Below are positions 23,413 to 29,164 of a stretch of DNA of 29,164 nucleotides, piece by piece. The notes under the pieces are model-generated. The model ran no database searches, was not told the origin of the DNA, and was given only the letters and a program-made list of their open reading frames with translations. Source of the stretch: CAYWOS01 sp964459985. Its GTDB lineage: Bacteria; Bacillota; Clostridia; Christensenellales; Aristaeellaceae. The position numbers were made by a program, and so were the translations under genes. The stretch spans positions 1-29,164 of the forward strand of contig CAYWOS010000034.1 in the NCBI GenBank assembly GCA_964459985.1, in the 5' to 3' direction. Within the stretch, counting starts at the first letter, position 1. Every line of letters starts with the position of its first letter.

Positions 23413-24305
23413 TGAAAACCTACGAATTTTCAGGGCGCACCTTTGAGGACGCCGTTTCGGCGGGTCTCGATCAATTAGGCGTCACCATCGGCGACGTGAC
23501 CGTCGATATTTTGCAGGAGGGCAGCAAGGGCCTGTTTGGTTTCTTCGGCAGCCGTCAGACCGTCGTACGCCTGACGCTCAAGGATTCGGATGACGAACCG
23601 GTGAAGCCGGACGCCGATCAGCCCGCGCAGAAGGCGCAGCAGCCCGCCGCGCCGCAGGCGAAGCCCGTGCCCAAGGCGGAAAAACCCGCGCCCAAGCCCG
23701 AGCGGACCGAAAAGGCGGAGAAAACCGAAAAGCCCGCGCGCAAGCCGCGCCCGCCGCGCGCGCCCAAGGCGTCTGACGAAGCGCCCGCCGCCCCCGCCGC
23801 GCCCGTCGAGGCGCAGCCGGCCAAGGAAATCGTACCCGCCGAGCAGGCCGACCGCGCCACAGCCGCCGGCCGCGCGCAGGAGTTTTTGCAGGAAGTCACC
23901 AAGCGCATGGGCGTCAACGTCTCGGTTGCCGTATCGACCGATGGCGAGGGCAACGTGCTGGCCAACATGGAGGGCGACACGCTGGGCATCCTGATCGGGC
24001 GCAGGGGCGAAACGCTCGACGCGCTGCAATACCTCACCAGCCTGCAGGTCAACAAAGGGCAGGAGGATTACACCCGCGTCACGCTTGATACCGAGGGCTA
24101 CCGCGCCAAGCGCGAGGAAGCGCTTATCCGCCTCGCCAACCGCATGGCGAACCGCGCGCAGAAGACGGGGCGCAAGGTGTCGATGGAGCCGATGAATCCC
24201 TACGAGCGCCGCATTCTTCACAGCGCGCTGCAGGATCATCCTGCCGTGACCACGCATTCCGAGGGCGACGAGCCCAACCGCCACGTCGTCATCACGCTCA
24301 AGTAA
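23412..24305 (+). CDS. jag: Jag/KhpB RNA-binding protein
   Basis: 297 residues. Residues 1-55 are the Jag_N domain with its GSKGLFGFFG signature (37-46). A Pro/Ala/Lys-rich linker runs from about 57 to 150, with repeated APKP-type strings. The KH domain (about 160-230) has the RNA-binding GRRG turn in LGILIGRRGETLDALQYL. The R3H domain closes the protein with MNPYERRILHSALQDHP. KhpB partners with KhpA in binding RNA and affects cell elongation in Firmicutes. ATG 23412 overlaps the yidC TAA by one base. In most Firmicutes mnmE and mnmG come next; here the cluster ends at a terminator and a repeat element. Confidence 0.95.
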   Translation: MKTYEFSGRTFEDAVSAGLDQLGVTIGDVTVDILQEGSKGLFGFFGSRQTVVRLTLKDSDDEPVKPDADQPAQKAQQPAAPQAKPVPKAEKPAPKPERTEKAEKTEKPARKPRPPRAPKASDEAPAAPAAPVEAQPAKEIVPAEQADRATAAGRAQEFLQEVTKRMGVNVSVAVSTDGEGNVLANMEGDTLGILIGRRGETLDALQYLTSLQVNKGQEDYTRVTLDTEGYRAKREEALIRLANRMANRAQKTGRKVSMEPMNPYERRILHSALQDHPAVTTHSEGDEPNRHVVITLK

Positions 24306-24400
24306 CGTAAACGACGAAGGGCGATCCGGGGACGAGGCGCGCTTTCTTCCTGGAGAGAGGCGCTCGGAGCCGCCATACATAGAATCTGTCGCAGTTTTTC

Positions 24401-24890
24401 CGCCGCGCGTTTGCGCGGCGTTCTGCGTGTCGACAAAGTCGACACGCACCGCAAAAATGAAGCTTTCATTTTTGCGGTCTGCACGTTTTTCCTGCGCGGC
24501 TTTGCCGCGCGGCCGGAAAAACGCGTAAGGAACCGATTTTCTGCGGAAAATCGTTCCGAAACCACCGCGCATGTCGCTGGTTTCGGATGAGAAATGAAGG
24601 GTGACGTAGTTGAGCGTCTGCCCTGTGGGCAGAACGGCGAAGCCGTTAGCGAAACGGAGGAATCAACCGAAACGGAGGTGAAACGACCGAATCTTCGATT
24701 CGGGCGTTTCATTCCGCCAAAGGCGGAACGTCATGACCGTCTTTGGCGGTCATGACGCCTTGCGGCGCGAGCGATAGCGATGCGCCGCGACGATTGAGGT
24801 TGCGGAACGCGGCCCCTTCATTGCATCCCCGGGAGGAACGACCGGGTTTGTCGACGGTCTGACGCCGCGCGTTTGCGCGGCGTTTTTGCG
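24401..24890. repeat. interspersed stem-loop repeat element, copy B, flanked by duplicated terminator hairpin
   Basis: The gap 24306-25210 holds this element and the permease leader, and no ordinary gene. The hairpin CGCCGCGCGTTTGCGCGGCG occurs at 24401-24420 and again, identically, at 24863-24882. Inside are GTCGAC palindromes at 24429-24434, 24438-24443 and 24850-24855. The 152-bp core (24449-24600) matches copy A at 13243-13394 with four mismatches, and the tail 24812-24846 matches 13401-13436. Unlike copy A, a 211-bp insert (24601-24811) lies between core and tail and is itself a row of hairpins: 24680-24710 (14-bp stem, one mismatch), 24712-24728 (7 bp), 24730-24756 (10 bp) and a GCGGCGC/GCGCCGC stem near 24760-24788. 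Confidence 0.88.
24863..24887 (+). terminator. probable terminator of the rpmH-jag operon (right hairpin of element B)
   Basis: Perfect 8-bp stem CGCCGCGC-GTTT-GCGCGGCG followed by TTTTT. The left copy at 24401-24420 has the same stem but only TT after it, so the right-hand one carries the working T tail. Confidence 0.7.
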
Positions 24891-24991
24891 CGGAACGCCG
24901 CGTTCGCGCCGCTCGCAGGGTATTCTGTTACGAAAGCGTGTCAATTCCCGAACATTTATCATTTACACGAAAAAAATGTACGGAAAACCGC

Positions 24992-25020
24992 TTGACAAGC
25001 CGGCGATCTTCCTGTATACT
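24992..25020 (+). promoter_or_regulatory. sigma-A promoter of the uracil-permease-type gene
   Basis: TTGACA (24992-24997), 17 nt, TATACT (25015-25020). Transcription would begin near 25027, giving a leader of about 185 nt before the permease ATG. Confidence 0.85.
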
Positions 25021-25026
25021 CCCACA

Positions 25027-25214
25027 AGGTAGGCGGCAGGAGCGGGCAAACCGCGAAGCGAGAGCCTATGCGAGGTAGAGGAGGACCCGTGCAGGTCAAT
25101 TCGTCTTGTCGTCACGAACGGCAGGGCTATTTTTTTGTAAATGTGCCCGATATGAACGTTATTGGCGCCGAACGCGGCGTTGATATAGAAAAAAGACGGA
25201 GGAGAAACGAATGA
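25027..25214 (+). promoter_or_regulatory. structured permease leader with a small overlapping ORF
   Basis: Stems visible: GTAGGC (25030-25035) with GCCTAT (25064-25069), enclosing GCGG-GCAAA-CCGC; GACC-CGTGCA-GGTC around 25084-25097; and TTCGT/ACGAA near 25099-25118, followed by a run of seven T at about 25130. An ORF in one frame starts at ATG 25068 or GTG 25089 (the latter four nt after AGAGGAGG), encodes 41-48 residues including SSCRHERQGYFFVNVPDMN, and stops at 25212-25214 inside the permease ATG (ATGA). This could be a leader peptide, an attenuator, or a metabolite-binding leader. It matches no riboswitch consensus I can recall, including purine, preQ1, T-box and PyrR sites. Confidence 0.45.
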
Positions 25215-26572
25215 AACTCATCTACGATGTGGAGAGCAAGCCGCCCATCAAAAACAACCTCGTCTTCGCGCTCCAGCAGCTGCTGGCGATCATCGCCGCG
25301 ACCATTCTCGTGCCCTTCCTGGTCAACGTATACGGCGATTTCGGCGAGGGCGTCGAGCCCTTCATGAGCCAGGCGGCGGCGCTGGTGGGCGCGGGCTTCG
25401 GCACGCTGTTCTACATTTTCGTGACCAAGAAGAAATCTCCCGTGTTTCTCGGCAGCTCCTTCGCTTTCCTTTCGCCCCTGTACGGCGCGGTCGCCTTCGG
25501 CTGTCTCGGCGTTATTCTGGGCGCGGTGTTCGCCGGTCTGGTCTATGTCGTGATCGCCCTTGTCATCAGGAAATCGGGCAGCGCGTGGGTCAACAAGCTG
25601 CTTCCGCCCGTCGTCATCGGCCCGACCGTCGCGCTCATCGGTCTTTCGCTGTGCGGCAGCGCCATTTCCAATATGACGGCCAACAACGGCTCGTATAACC
25701 TGATCACCATTCTTTGCGGGCTGATCACCTTCGGCGCGACGGTATTCGCCTCGGTGCGCGGTAAGAAGATGATGAAAATGATCCCCTTCATTTTCGGCAT
25801 CGCGGTCGGCTACGTCGTCTGCGTGATCTTCACCATCTTTGGCAATATCTTCGGCTGCGACTATCTGAAGATCGTCAACTTCCAGCCCCTCGTCGACAAC
25901 TTCAGCAATCTTTCGCTGTCGAGCTTCTTCTCGATTCCCCGCTTTACCTTTATCGGTTTGTTTGAGGAAGGCGTCGCCAAGCTCGACTGGGCGGGCGTGG
26001 GCACCCTGTTCTTCGCCTTCGCACCCGTCGCCTTCGTCGTGCTCGCCGAGCACATCGCCGACCACAAGAACCTTTCCAGCATCATTGACCGCGACCTGAT
26101 CACCGATCCGGGCTTGGACAAAACGCTTGTAGGCGACGGCGTCGGATCGATCATCGGCTCCATCTTTGGCGGCTGCCCGAACACCACCTACGGCGAGAGC
26201 GTCGGCTGCGTCGCCATCACGGGCAACGCCTCGGTATCCACCATTATCATCGCCTCGATTTACGCCATCGTGCTGGCCTTCTTCTCTCCTTTCGTCGCGC
26301 TCATCAACACCATCCCCAACTGCGTCATGGGCGGCATCTGCATCGCGCTGTACGGCTTCATCGCGGTGAGCGGCCTGAAAATGCTCCAGCCCGTCGATCT
26401 GGGCGATAACCGCAATCTCTTCGTCGTCGCCGCCATCCTCGTGCCCGGCATCGGCGGATTGACCTTCAACTTCGGCGCGATTACCTTCACGGGCATCGCC
26501 ACCGCGCTGATCATCGGCATCGCCGTCAACGTCATTTTCAACAAGCGTCCCGAAAACGAGCTGCGGCACTGA
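25211..26572 (+). CDS. uraA: NCS2-family uracil permease
   Basis: 453 residues with about 14 membrane segments in the UraA fold. It imports uracil (or a related base) with protons. The two substrate-binding acids are in the expected places: Glu280 in VVLAEHIADH and Glu329 in GGCPNTTYGES. The PNTTYGE string points to the uracil branch rather than the xanthine/uric-acid branch, which usually has a different motif here. ATG 25211 has GGAGGAGA about six nt upstream. It is a single-gene unit with its own promoter and terminator, and no pyr operon gene is next to it. uraA and pyrP are both used for such genes. Confidence 0.9.
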   Translation: MKLIYDVESKPPIKNNLVFALQQLLAIIAATILVPFLVNVYGDFGEGVEPFMSQAAALVGAGFGTLFYIFVTKKKSPVFLGSSFAFLSPLYGAVAFGCLGVILGAVFAGLVYVVIALVIRKSGSAWVNKLLPPVVIGPTVALIGLSLCGSAISNMTANNGSYNLITILCGLITFGATVFASVRGKKMMKMIPFIFGIAVGYVVCVIFTIFGNIFGCDYLKIVNFQPLVDNFSNLSLSSFFSIPRFTFIGLFEEGVAKLDWAGVGTLFFAFAPVAFVVLAEHIADHKNLSSIIDRDLITDPGLDKTLVGDGVGSIIGSIFGGCPNTTYGESVGCVAITGNASVSTIIIASIYAIVLAFFSPFVALINTIPNCVMGGICIALYGFIAVSGLKMLQPVDLGDNRNLFVVAAILVPGIGGLTFNFGAITFTGIATALIIGIAVNVIFNKRPENELRH

Positions 26573-26588
26573 TCCTTCTCGGGATACG

Positions 26589-26615
26589 AAAAGAGAGGCG
26601 TTTTGCCTCTCTTTT
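26589..26615. terminator. bidirectional rho-independent terminator
   Basis: Stem AAAAGAGAGGC (26589-26599), loop GTTTT, stem GCCTCTCTTTT (26605-26615), with T runs on both strands. It closes the permease gene on the plus strand and the nitroreductase gene (stop at 26634) on the minus strand. Confidence 0.88.
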
Positions 26616-26633
26616 TTGATAGATCAACCCGCG

Positions 26634-27215
26634 TTATTCCGTGGTGGACGCGTCCATCAGCATGTCGATGGTGCGCATGTTCCGTTCGCGCGCGGGATCG
26701 TATCGCTGGAAGAACACGGCGCTCTCGTCGTAGCGCGTTTTCGGCCGGCCGATCCATGCGGGATACCCGAAATAGACGATGTTCATGACGGCGATATTAT
26801 CGGGAATGTCGAGCAGCGCGCGCACTTTGTCCTCGTCAAACGCGCCCAGCCACACCGAGCCCAGCCCCATCGCTGCGGCGAGCAGCATCATGTTTTCGAC
26901 CGCCGCGCTGCAGTCGATCTTCCAATCCTCGCCCTCCCAGGGGACGCATTTTGTGTTGCCCAGAATGACCATCGCCATCGGCGCGTTGTAGTCGCCCTGC
27001 GACGTCGCCGCCTTGAGGGGCGTCAGCACGTCCGGGTCGGTGACGACGACGAACTCCCACGGCTGCAGGTTGCACGCCGTGGGCGCCGCCATGCCCGCCT
27101 TGAGCAGCTCGACGATGGTCTGGTCGTCCACCTGTTTGCCCTCGACGTAGCGGCGAACGCTGCGCCGCGCGTAGATCACGTCGCGGACGACGGTTGCGCG
27201 ATCGTTCATATCCAT
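26634..27215 (-). CDS. nitroreductase-family FMN protein
   Basis: 193 residues, one nitroreductase domain. The FMN-phosphate arginines are in YARRSVRRYVEGKQV (15-29); the segment MAAPTACNLQPWEFVVVTD (42-60) and the AAMGLGSVWLGAF string (about 116-128) are typical of the family. These enzymes reduce nitro groups, quinones or flavins using NAD(P)H; the substrate cannot be read from the sequence. ATG 27215 has GGAG eight nt upstream. It lies 12 nt downstream of the PIG-L deacetylase gene on the same strand, so the two form an operon ending at the shared terminator 26589-26615. Confidence 0.88.
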   Translation of the reverse strand: MDMNDRATVVRDVIYARRSVRRYVEGKQVDDQTIVELLKAGMAAPTACNLQPWEFVVVTDPDVLTPLKAATSQGDYNAPMAMVILGNTKCVPWEGEDWKIDCSAAVENMMLLAAAMGLGSVWLGAFDEDKVRALLDIPDNIAVMNIVYFGYPAWIGRPKTRYDESAVFFQRYDPARERNMRTIDMLMDASTTE

Positions 27216-27227
27216 GTTTTTGCTCCG

Positions 27228-28439
27228 TTATTCCGTCGTGATGTTCTCGAAGAAGTCGTTTTTGAGCGCGTCCTCGCCGACGGCGGAATACGCCAGCCCG
27301 AAGCGGTAGCAGGAGTAGGCGCTCTCGCGCGGCTCGACGGCAAAGTACTCGAACTTGCCCGTCGCCTTGTTCTTTTGCCCCTGTTCCTGCTGCGAAACGT
27401 AGCGCTGATAGGCGTTCTGCGCGACCTCGAAGCCCGTCAGCCCGTCAAAGGCGGCGAGCGGCTGATCCCAGTCCATTTCGATCGCGCCTTCCTTGTACAG
27501 GTGCAGGTAGACCTTTTGGACGCCCCACGCGCCGTATTCCGTCGCCGAATCGGCGTACTTCGCGGCGTTGGCGGCGAGGGGGACGCAGTTGATCACGGCG
27601 TCGGCGCACACCAGATGACCGGCGTGGCCGTACTCGCCCTTGACGTCGTGCGTGATCACGACGTCGGGCTTGTAGCGGCGGAACAGGCCGACGATGCGCG
27701 CGTTGGTTTTTGATTTGCCCCACGCGTCGTATTCGACGTCGATCTTCTTGGAATACTTGTCCCAAAAGTCGCCGATGTCGGGGTACAGCCTGACGCCGCT
27801 CATCCACAGCGCGTCGAGCATCTCGCTGCGGCGCTGCGTCGTATTGCACGTCATGTACGCCACCATGACGTTCATGCCGCGCTCGGCGGCGTAGTAGGGG
27901 ATCGCGCCGCCGAAAAAGAGAAACTCGTCGTCGGGGTGCGCGGAGATCACGAGCAGATCGACCTTGTCGGGCGCGTCCTGCCAACGGTTGACCCACGCGG
28001 GCACGTCGCCCTCGCCGAACACGCGGATGTCCAGAACGGACATCGCCATGCTTTTGTCGGAGGCGGGCGTGATGCGAAAGACGGACGCTTCCCCGAAGGC
28101 AACGTATTCATGCGCGTACTTGCCCTCGCCGTGCGCAACCGCCGTCCACTTGCCGTCCTTTTTCACCTGCACGTCCCACGCGAACGGCTTGTCGCCGAAG
28201 CAGACGTACGCGCCGCGCGCCGCTTCGCCTTGGGGCGTTTTGATCTCGATATAGGGCTTTTTCTGCTTGTCGCTCTCCCATTTCGTCCGATAGCTGCCGT
28301 CGGTCAGCTGCGCGGTTTTGTACTTGCTGCCCGAGGAGGATACTTCGCAGGCGGTCGTCAGATCGGCCGCGTCCTCGGCGAGCGCGCCGGCGGCGAGAAG
28401 AAGGAAAAGCGCCAGAACAGGAAGCAGTTTTCTTGTCAT
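27228..28439 (-). CDS. secreted PIG-L family deacetylase with N-terminal discoidin-like domain
   Basis: 403 residues. A signal peptide covers 1-21 (ALA|E). Residues about 25-142 form a beta-rich domain resembling F5/8-type C carbohydrate-binding modules (LTDGSYRTKWES near 45-56, a common discoidin signature, and the closing SVLDIRVFGEG). Residues 160-400 are a PIG-L deacetylase: AHPDDE (167-172) with His168 and Asp171, and HDVKGEYGHAGH (264-275) supplying the third zinc histidine. Such enzymes remove N-acetyl groups from GlcNAc-containing sugars; an exported version would act on extracellular glycans or cell-wall sugars. ATG 28439 has GAGGAT upstream. It is the first gene of a unit with the nitroreductase. 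Confidence 0.88.
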   Translation of the reverse strand: MTRKLLPVLALFLLLAAGALAEDAADLTTACEVSSSGSKYKTAQLTDGSYRTKWESDKQKKPYIEIKTPQGEAARGAYVCFGDKPFAWDVQVKKDGKWTAVAHGEGKYAHEYVAFGEASVFRITPASDKSMAMSVLDIRVFGEGDVPAWVNRWQDAPDKVDLLVISAHPDDEFLFFGGAIPYYAAERGMNVMVAYMTCNTTQRRSEMLDALWMSGVRLYPDIGDFWDKYSKKIDVEYDAWGKSKTNARIVGLFRRYKPDVVITHDVKGEYGHAGHLVCADAVINCVPLAANAAKYADSATEYGAWGVQKVYLHLYKEGAIEMDWDQPLAAFDGLTGFEVAQNAYQRYVSQQEQGQKNKATGKFEYFAVEPRESAYSCYRFGLAYSAVGEDALKNDFFENITTE

Positions 28440-28486
28440 GAATCCTCATCCTGCCTTCCGCGTGTGGTTTTTCCGTGAAACAGAAA

Positions 28487-28510
28487 GCGCGGACAAGCGT
28501 TCGTCCGCGC
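28487..28510 (-). terminator. probable terminator after the S1-domain gene
   Basis: Perfect 8-bp stem GCGCGGAC / GTCCGCGC with an 8-nt loop. Read on the minus strand it is followed by TTTCTGTTTC, a modest T tail. It lies 55 nt after the S1-gene stop and before the PIG-L ATG. A second, bulged CGCCTG/CAGGCG hairpin lies between 28538 and 28560. Confidence 0.5.
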
Positions 28511-28565
28511 AAAATCGGTACGCGAAATCGCCTGCCCGCAATAAGGGCGAACAGGCGAAACGGGT

Positions 28566-29164
28566 TTATTCCGCAGGCGTCTCGTCAGGCGTGTCCGCGG
28601 CGGGCGATTCCTCGGCGGCGGCTTCGGTTTCCACGACCGCTTCGGCTTCCTCGATATCCTCGTCCCCGGGGATTTCCATATCGTCGTCCGGCGTGTAAGC
28701 GTCGTCAGCGAGCGCTTCGCGCACGCTCAAGCTGATCCGCTTGGCTTCGGGATCGACGGCGAGCACTTTGACGCGAACGGGCTGCCCAACGGTCAGCGCG
28801 TCCTCGACCTTTTCGATGCGGGTCAATGCGCACTGGGAAATGTGCACGAGGCCGTCCACGCCCGGTTCCAGCTCGATGAACGCGCCGAAGGGACGAATCC
28901 TGACGACGTTGCGTTCCAGAATGGTGCCGACGGGGTATTTTTCCTCGATATTGTCCCAGGGCTTGGGCTGGAGCTGCTTGTAGCCAAGCTGAATGCGCTC
29001 GCGCTCGCGGTCCAGCGACAGGATCTTGACCTGCACGGGCTGATTGACGGACAGCACGTCGCCGGGATGGTTGATACGGCTCCAGGCGATATCGGTCACG
29101 TGAATCAAGCCGTCCACGCCGCCCAGATCGACGAACGCGCCGAAATCGGCGAAGCGGCGGACGA
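28566..29164 (-). CDS. rpsA: S1-domain ribosomal protein (30S S1-like), 5' end cut by window
   Basis: The last 199 codons are visible; the frame remains open to the window edge (RRFADFGAFVDLGGVDGLIHV), so the GTG at 29117 is an internal codon and not a start. Two S1 RNA-binding domains are seen: one cut by the edge, ending LSLDRERERIQLGYK, and one complete (VGTILERNVVRIRPFGAFIELEPGVDGLVHIS ... DPEAKRISLSVREAL). A 50-residue acidic tail rich in Glu, Ala, Asp and Pro follows. Length and domain order fit S1. In many Clostridia S1 is fused behind IspH, which cannot be checked because the 5' part is missing. Confidence 0.82.
   Translation of the reverse strand, partial: VRRFADFGAFVDLGGVDGLIHVTDIAWSRINHPGDVLSVNQPVQVKILSLDRERERIQLGYKQLQPKPWDNIEEKYPVGTILERNVVRIRPFGAFIELEPGVDGLVHISQCALTRIEKVEDALTVGQPVRVKVLAVDPEAKRISLSVREALADDAYTPDDDMEIPGDEDIEEAEAVVETEAAAEESPAADTPDETPAE

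Noticed and set aside
25027..25100. Resemblance of the permease leader to the GEMM-I (GGTAGG..AGCGGG..ACCG) and T-box (ACCGCG) consensus
   Set aside because: Only short fragments match. The GEMM 5' half and the T-box specifier region would have to lie upstream of the promoter, and the T-box GGGTGGNACCGCG string is not present.
29115..29117. GTG at 29117 as the start of the S1-domain protein
   Set aside because: The frame upstream to the window edge continues with canonical S1-domain sequence (FADFGAFVDLGGVDGLIHV), so the true start is outside the window.

Overview
The window looks like the chromosome of a GC-rich, Gram-positive, anaerobic member of the Clostridia. This is inferred from the gene set: a ferredoxin-dependent 2-oxoacid oxidoreductase (iorAB), a YidC with an expanded external loop but no lipoprotein signal, strong AAGGAGG ribosome sites, many GTG and TTG starts, and sigma-A type promoters that stand out as AT-rich islands. 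An uncultured gut Christensenellales-like lineage is a reasonable guess, but it is not proven by the sequence. No tRNA, rRNA, CRISPR array, IS transposase or phage gene was found.

Layout. (1) 1-3463, minus strand: two tandem secreted esterases of the PHB-depolymerase/feruloyl-esterase type; the downstream one runs off the window. Each is a double alpha/beta-hydrolase whose first half has lost its nucleophile. (2) 3464-4770: a 1.3 kb gene-free stretch with a consensus minus-strand promoter and inverted repeats in an AT-rich island, flanked by two families of short tandem repeats. (3) 4771-9340: a GNAT acetyltransferase fused to a Cys-rich DUF3795-like domain, murC, a methylguanine methyltransferase, a small membrane protein coupled to a DUF4230-like protein, and a YhhN-family membrane protein. 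(4) 9554-13168: a MacAB/YknXYZ-like ABC exporter operon. (5) 13185-13476: interspersed repeat element A. (6) 13600-17692: iorA-iorB-paaK and a tandem-ACT protein, an arylpyruvate/aryl-CoA module. (7) 17709-21325: alr, a membrane protein, rsmD, coaD and an Ala-rich coiled-coil protein. (8) 21424-24305: rpmH-rnpA-yidD-yidC-jag behind a perfect TTGACA-17-TATAAT promoter, with genes overlapping by one to four bases. (9) 24401-24890: repeat element B. (10) 24992-26572: a uracil-permease-type NCS2 transporter behind a structured leader with a small overlapping ORF. (11) 26634-29164, minus strand: nitroreductase, a secreted PIG-L deacetylase, and the 3' end of an S1-domain ribosomal protein gene.

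The observation most worth following is the pair of interspersed elements at 13185-13476 and 24401-24890. They share a 152-bp core with only four mismatches. Both are chains of stem-loops and both have GTCGAC palindromes at their ends. Each lies between two direct copies of the local terminator-like hairpin, and that hairpin differs between the two sites. A GTCGAC stem at the left edge changes sequence between copies while staying paired. This suggests a non-coding mobile or structural element that targets, or duplicates, transcription terminators. The other main items are the pseudo-enzyme halves of the esterases and the roughly 680-nt repeat-containing leader upstream of them.
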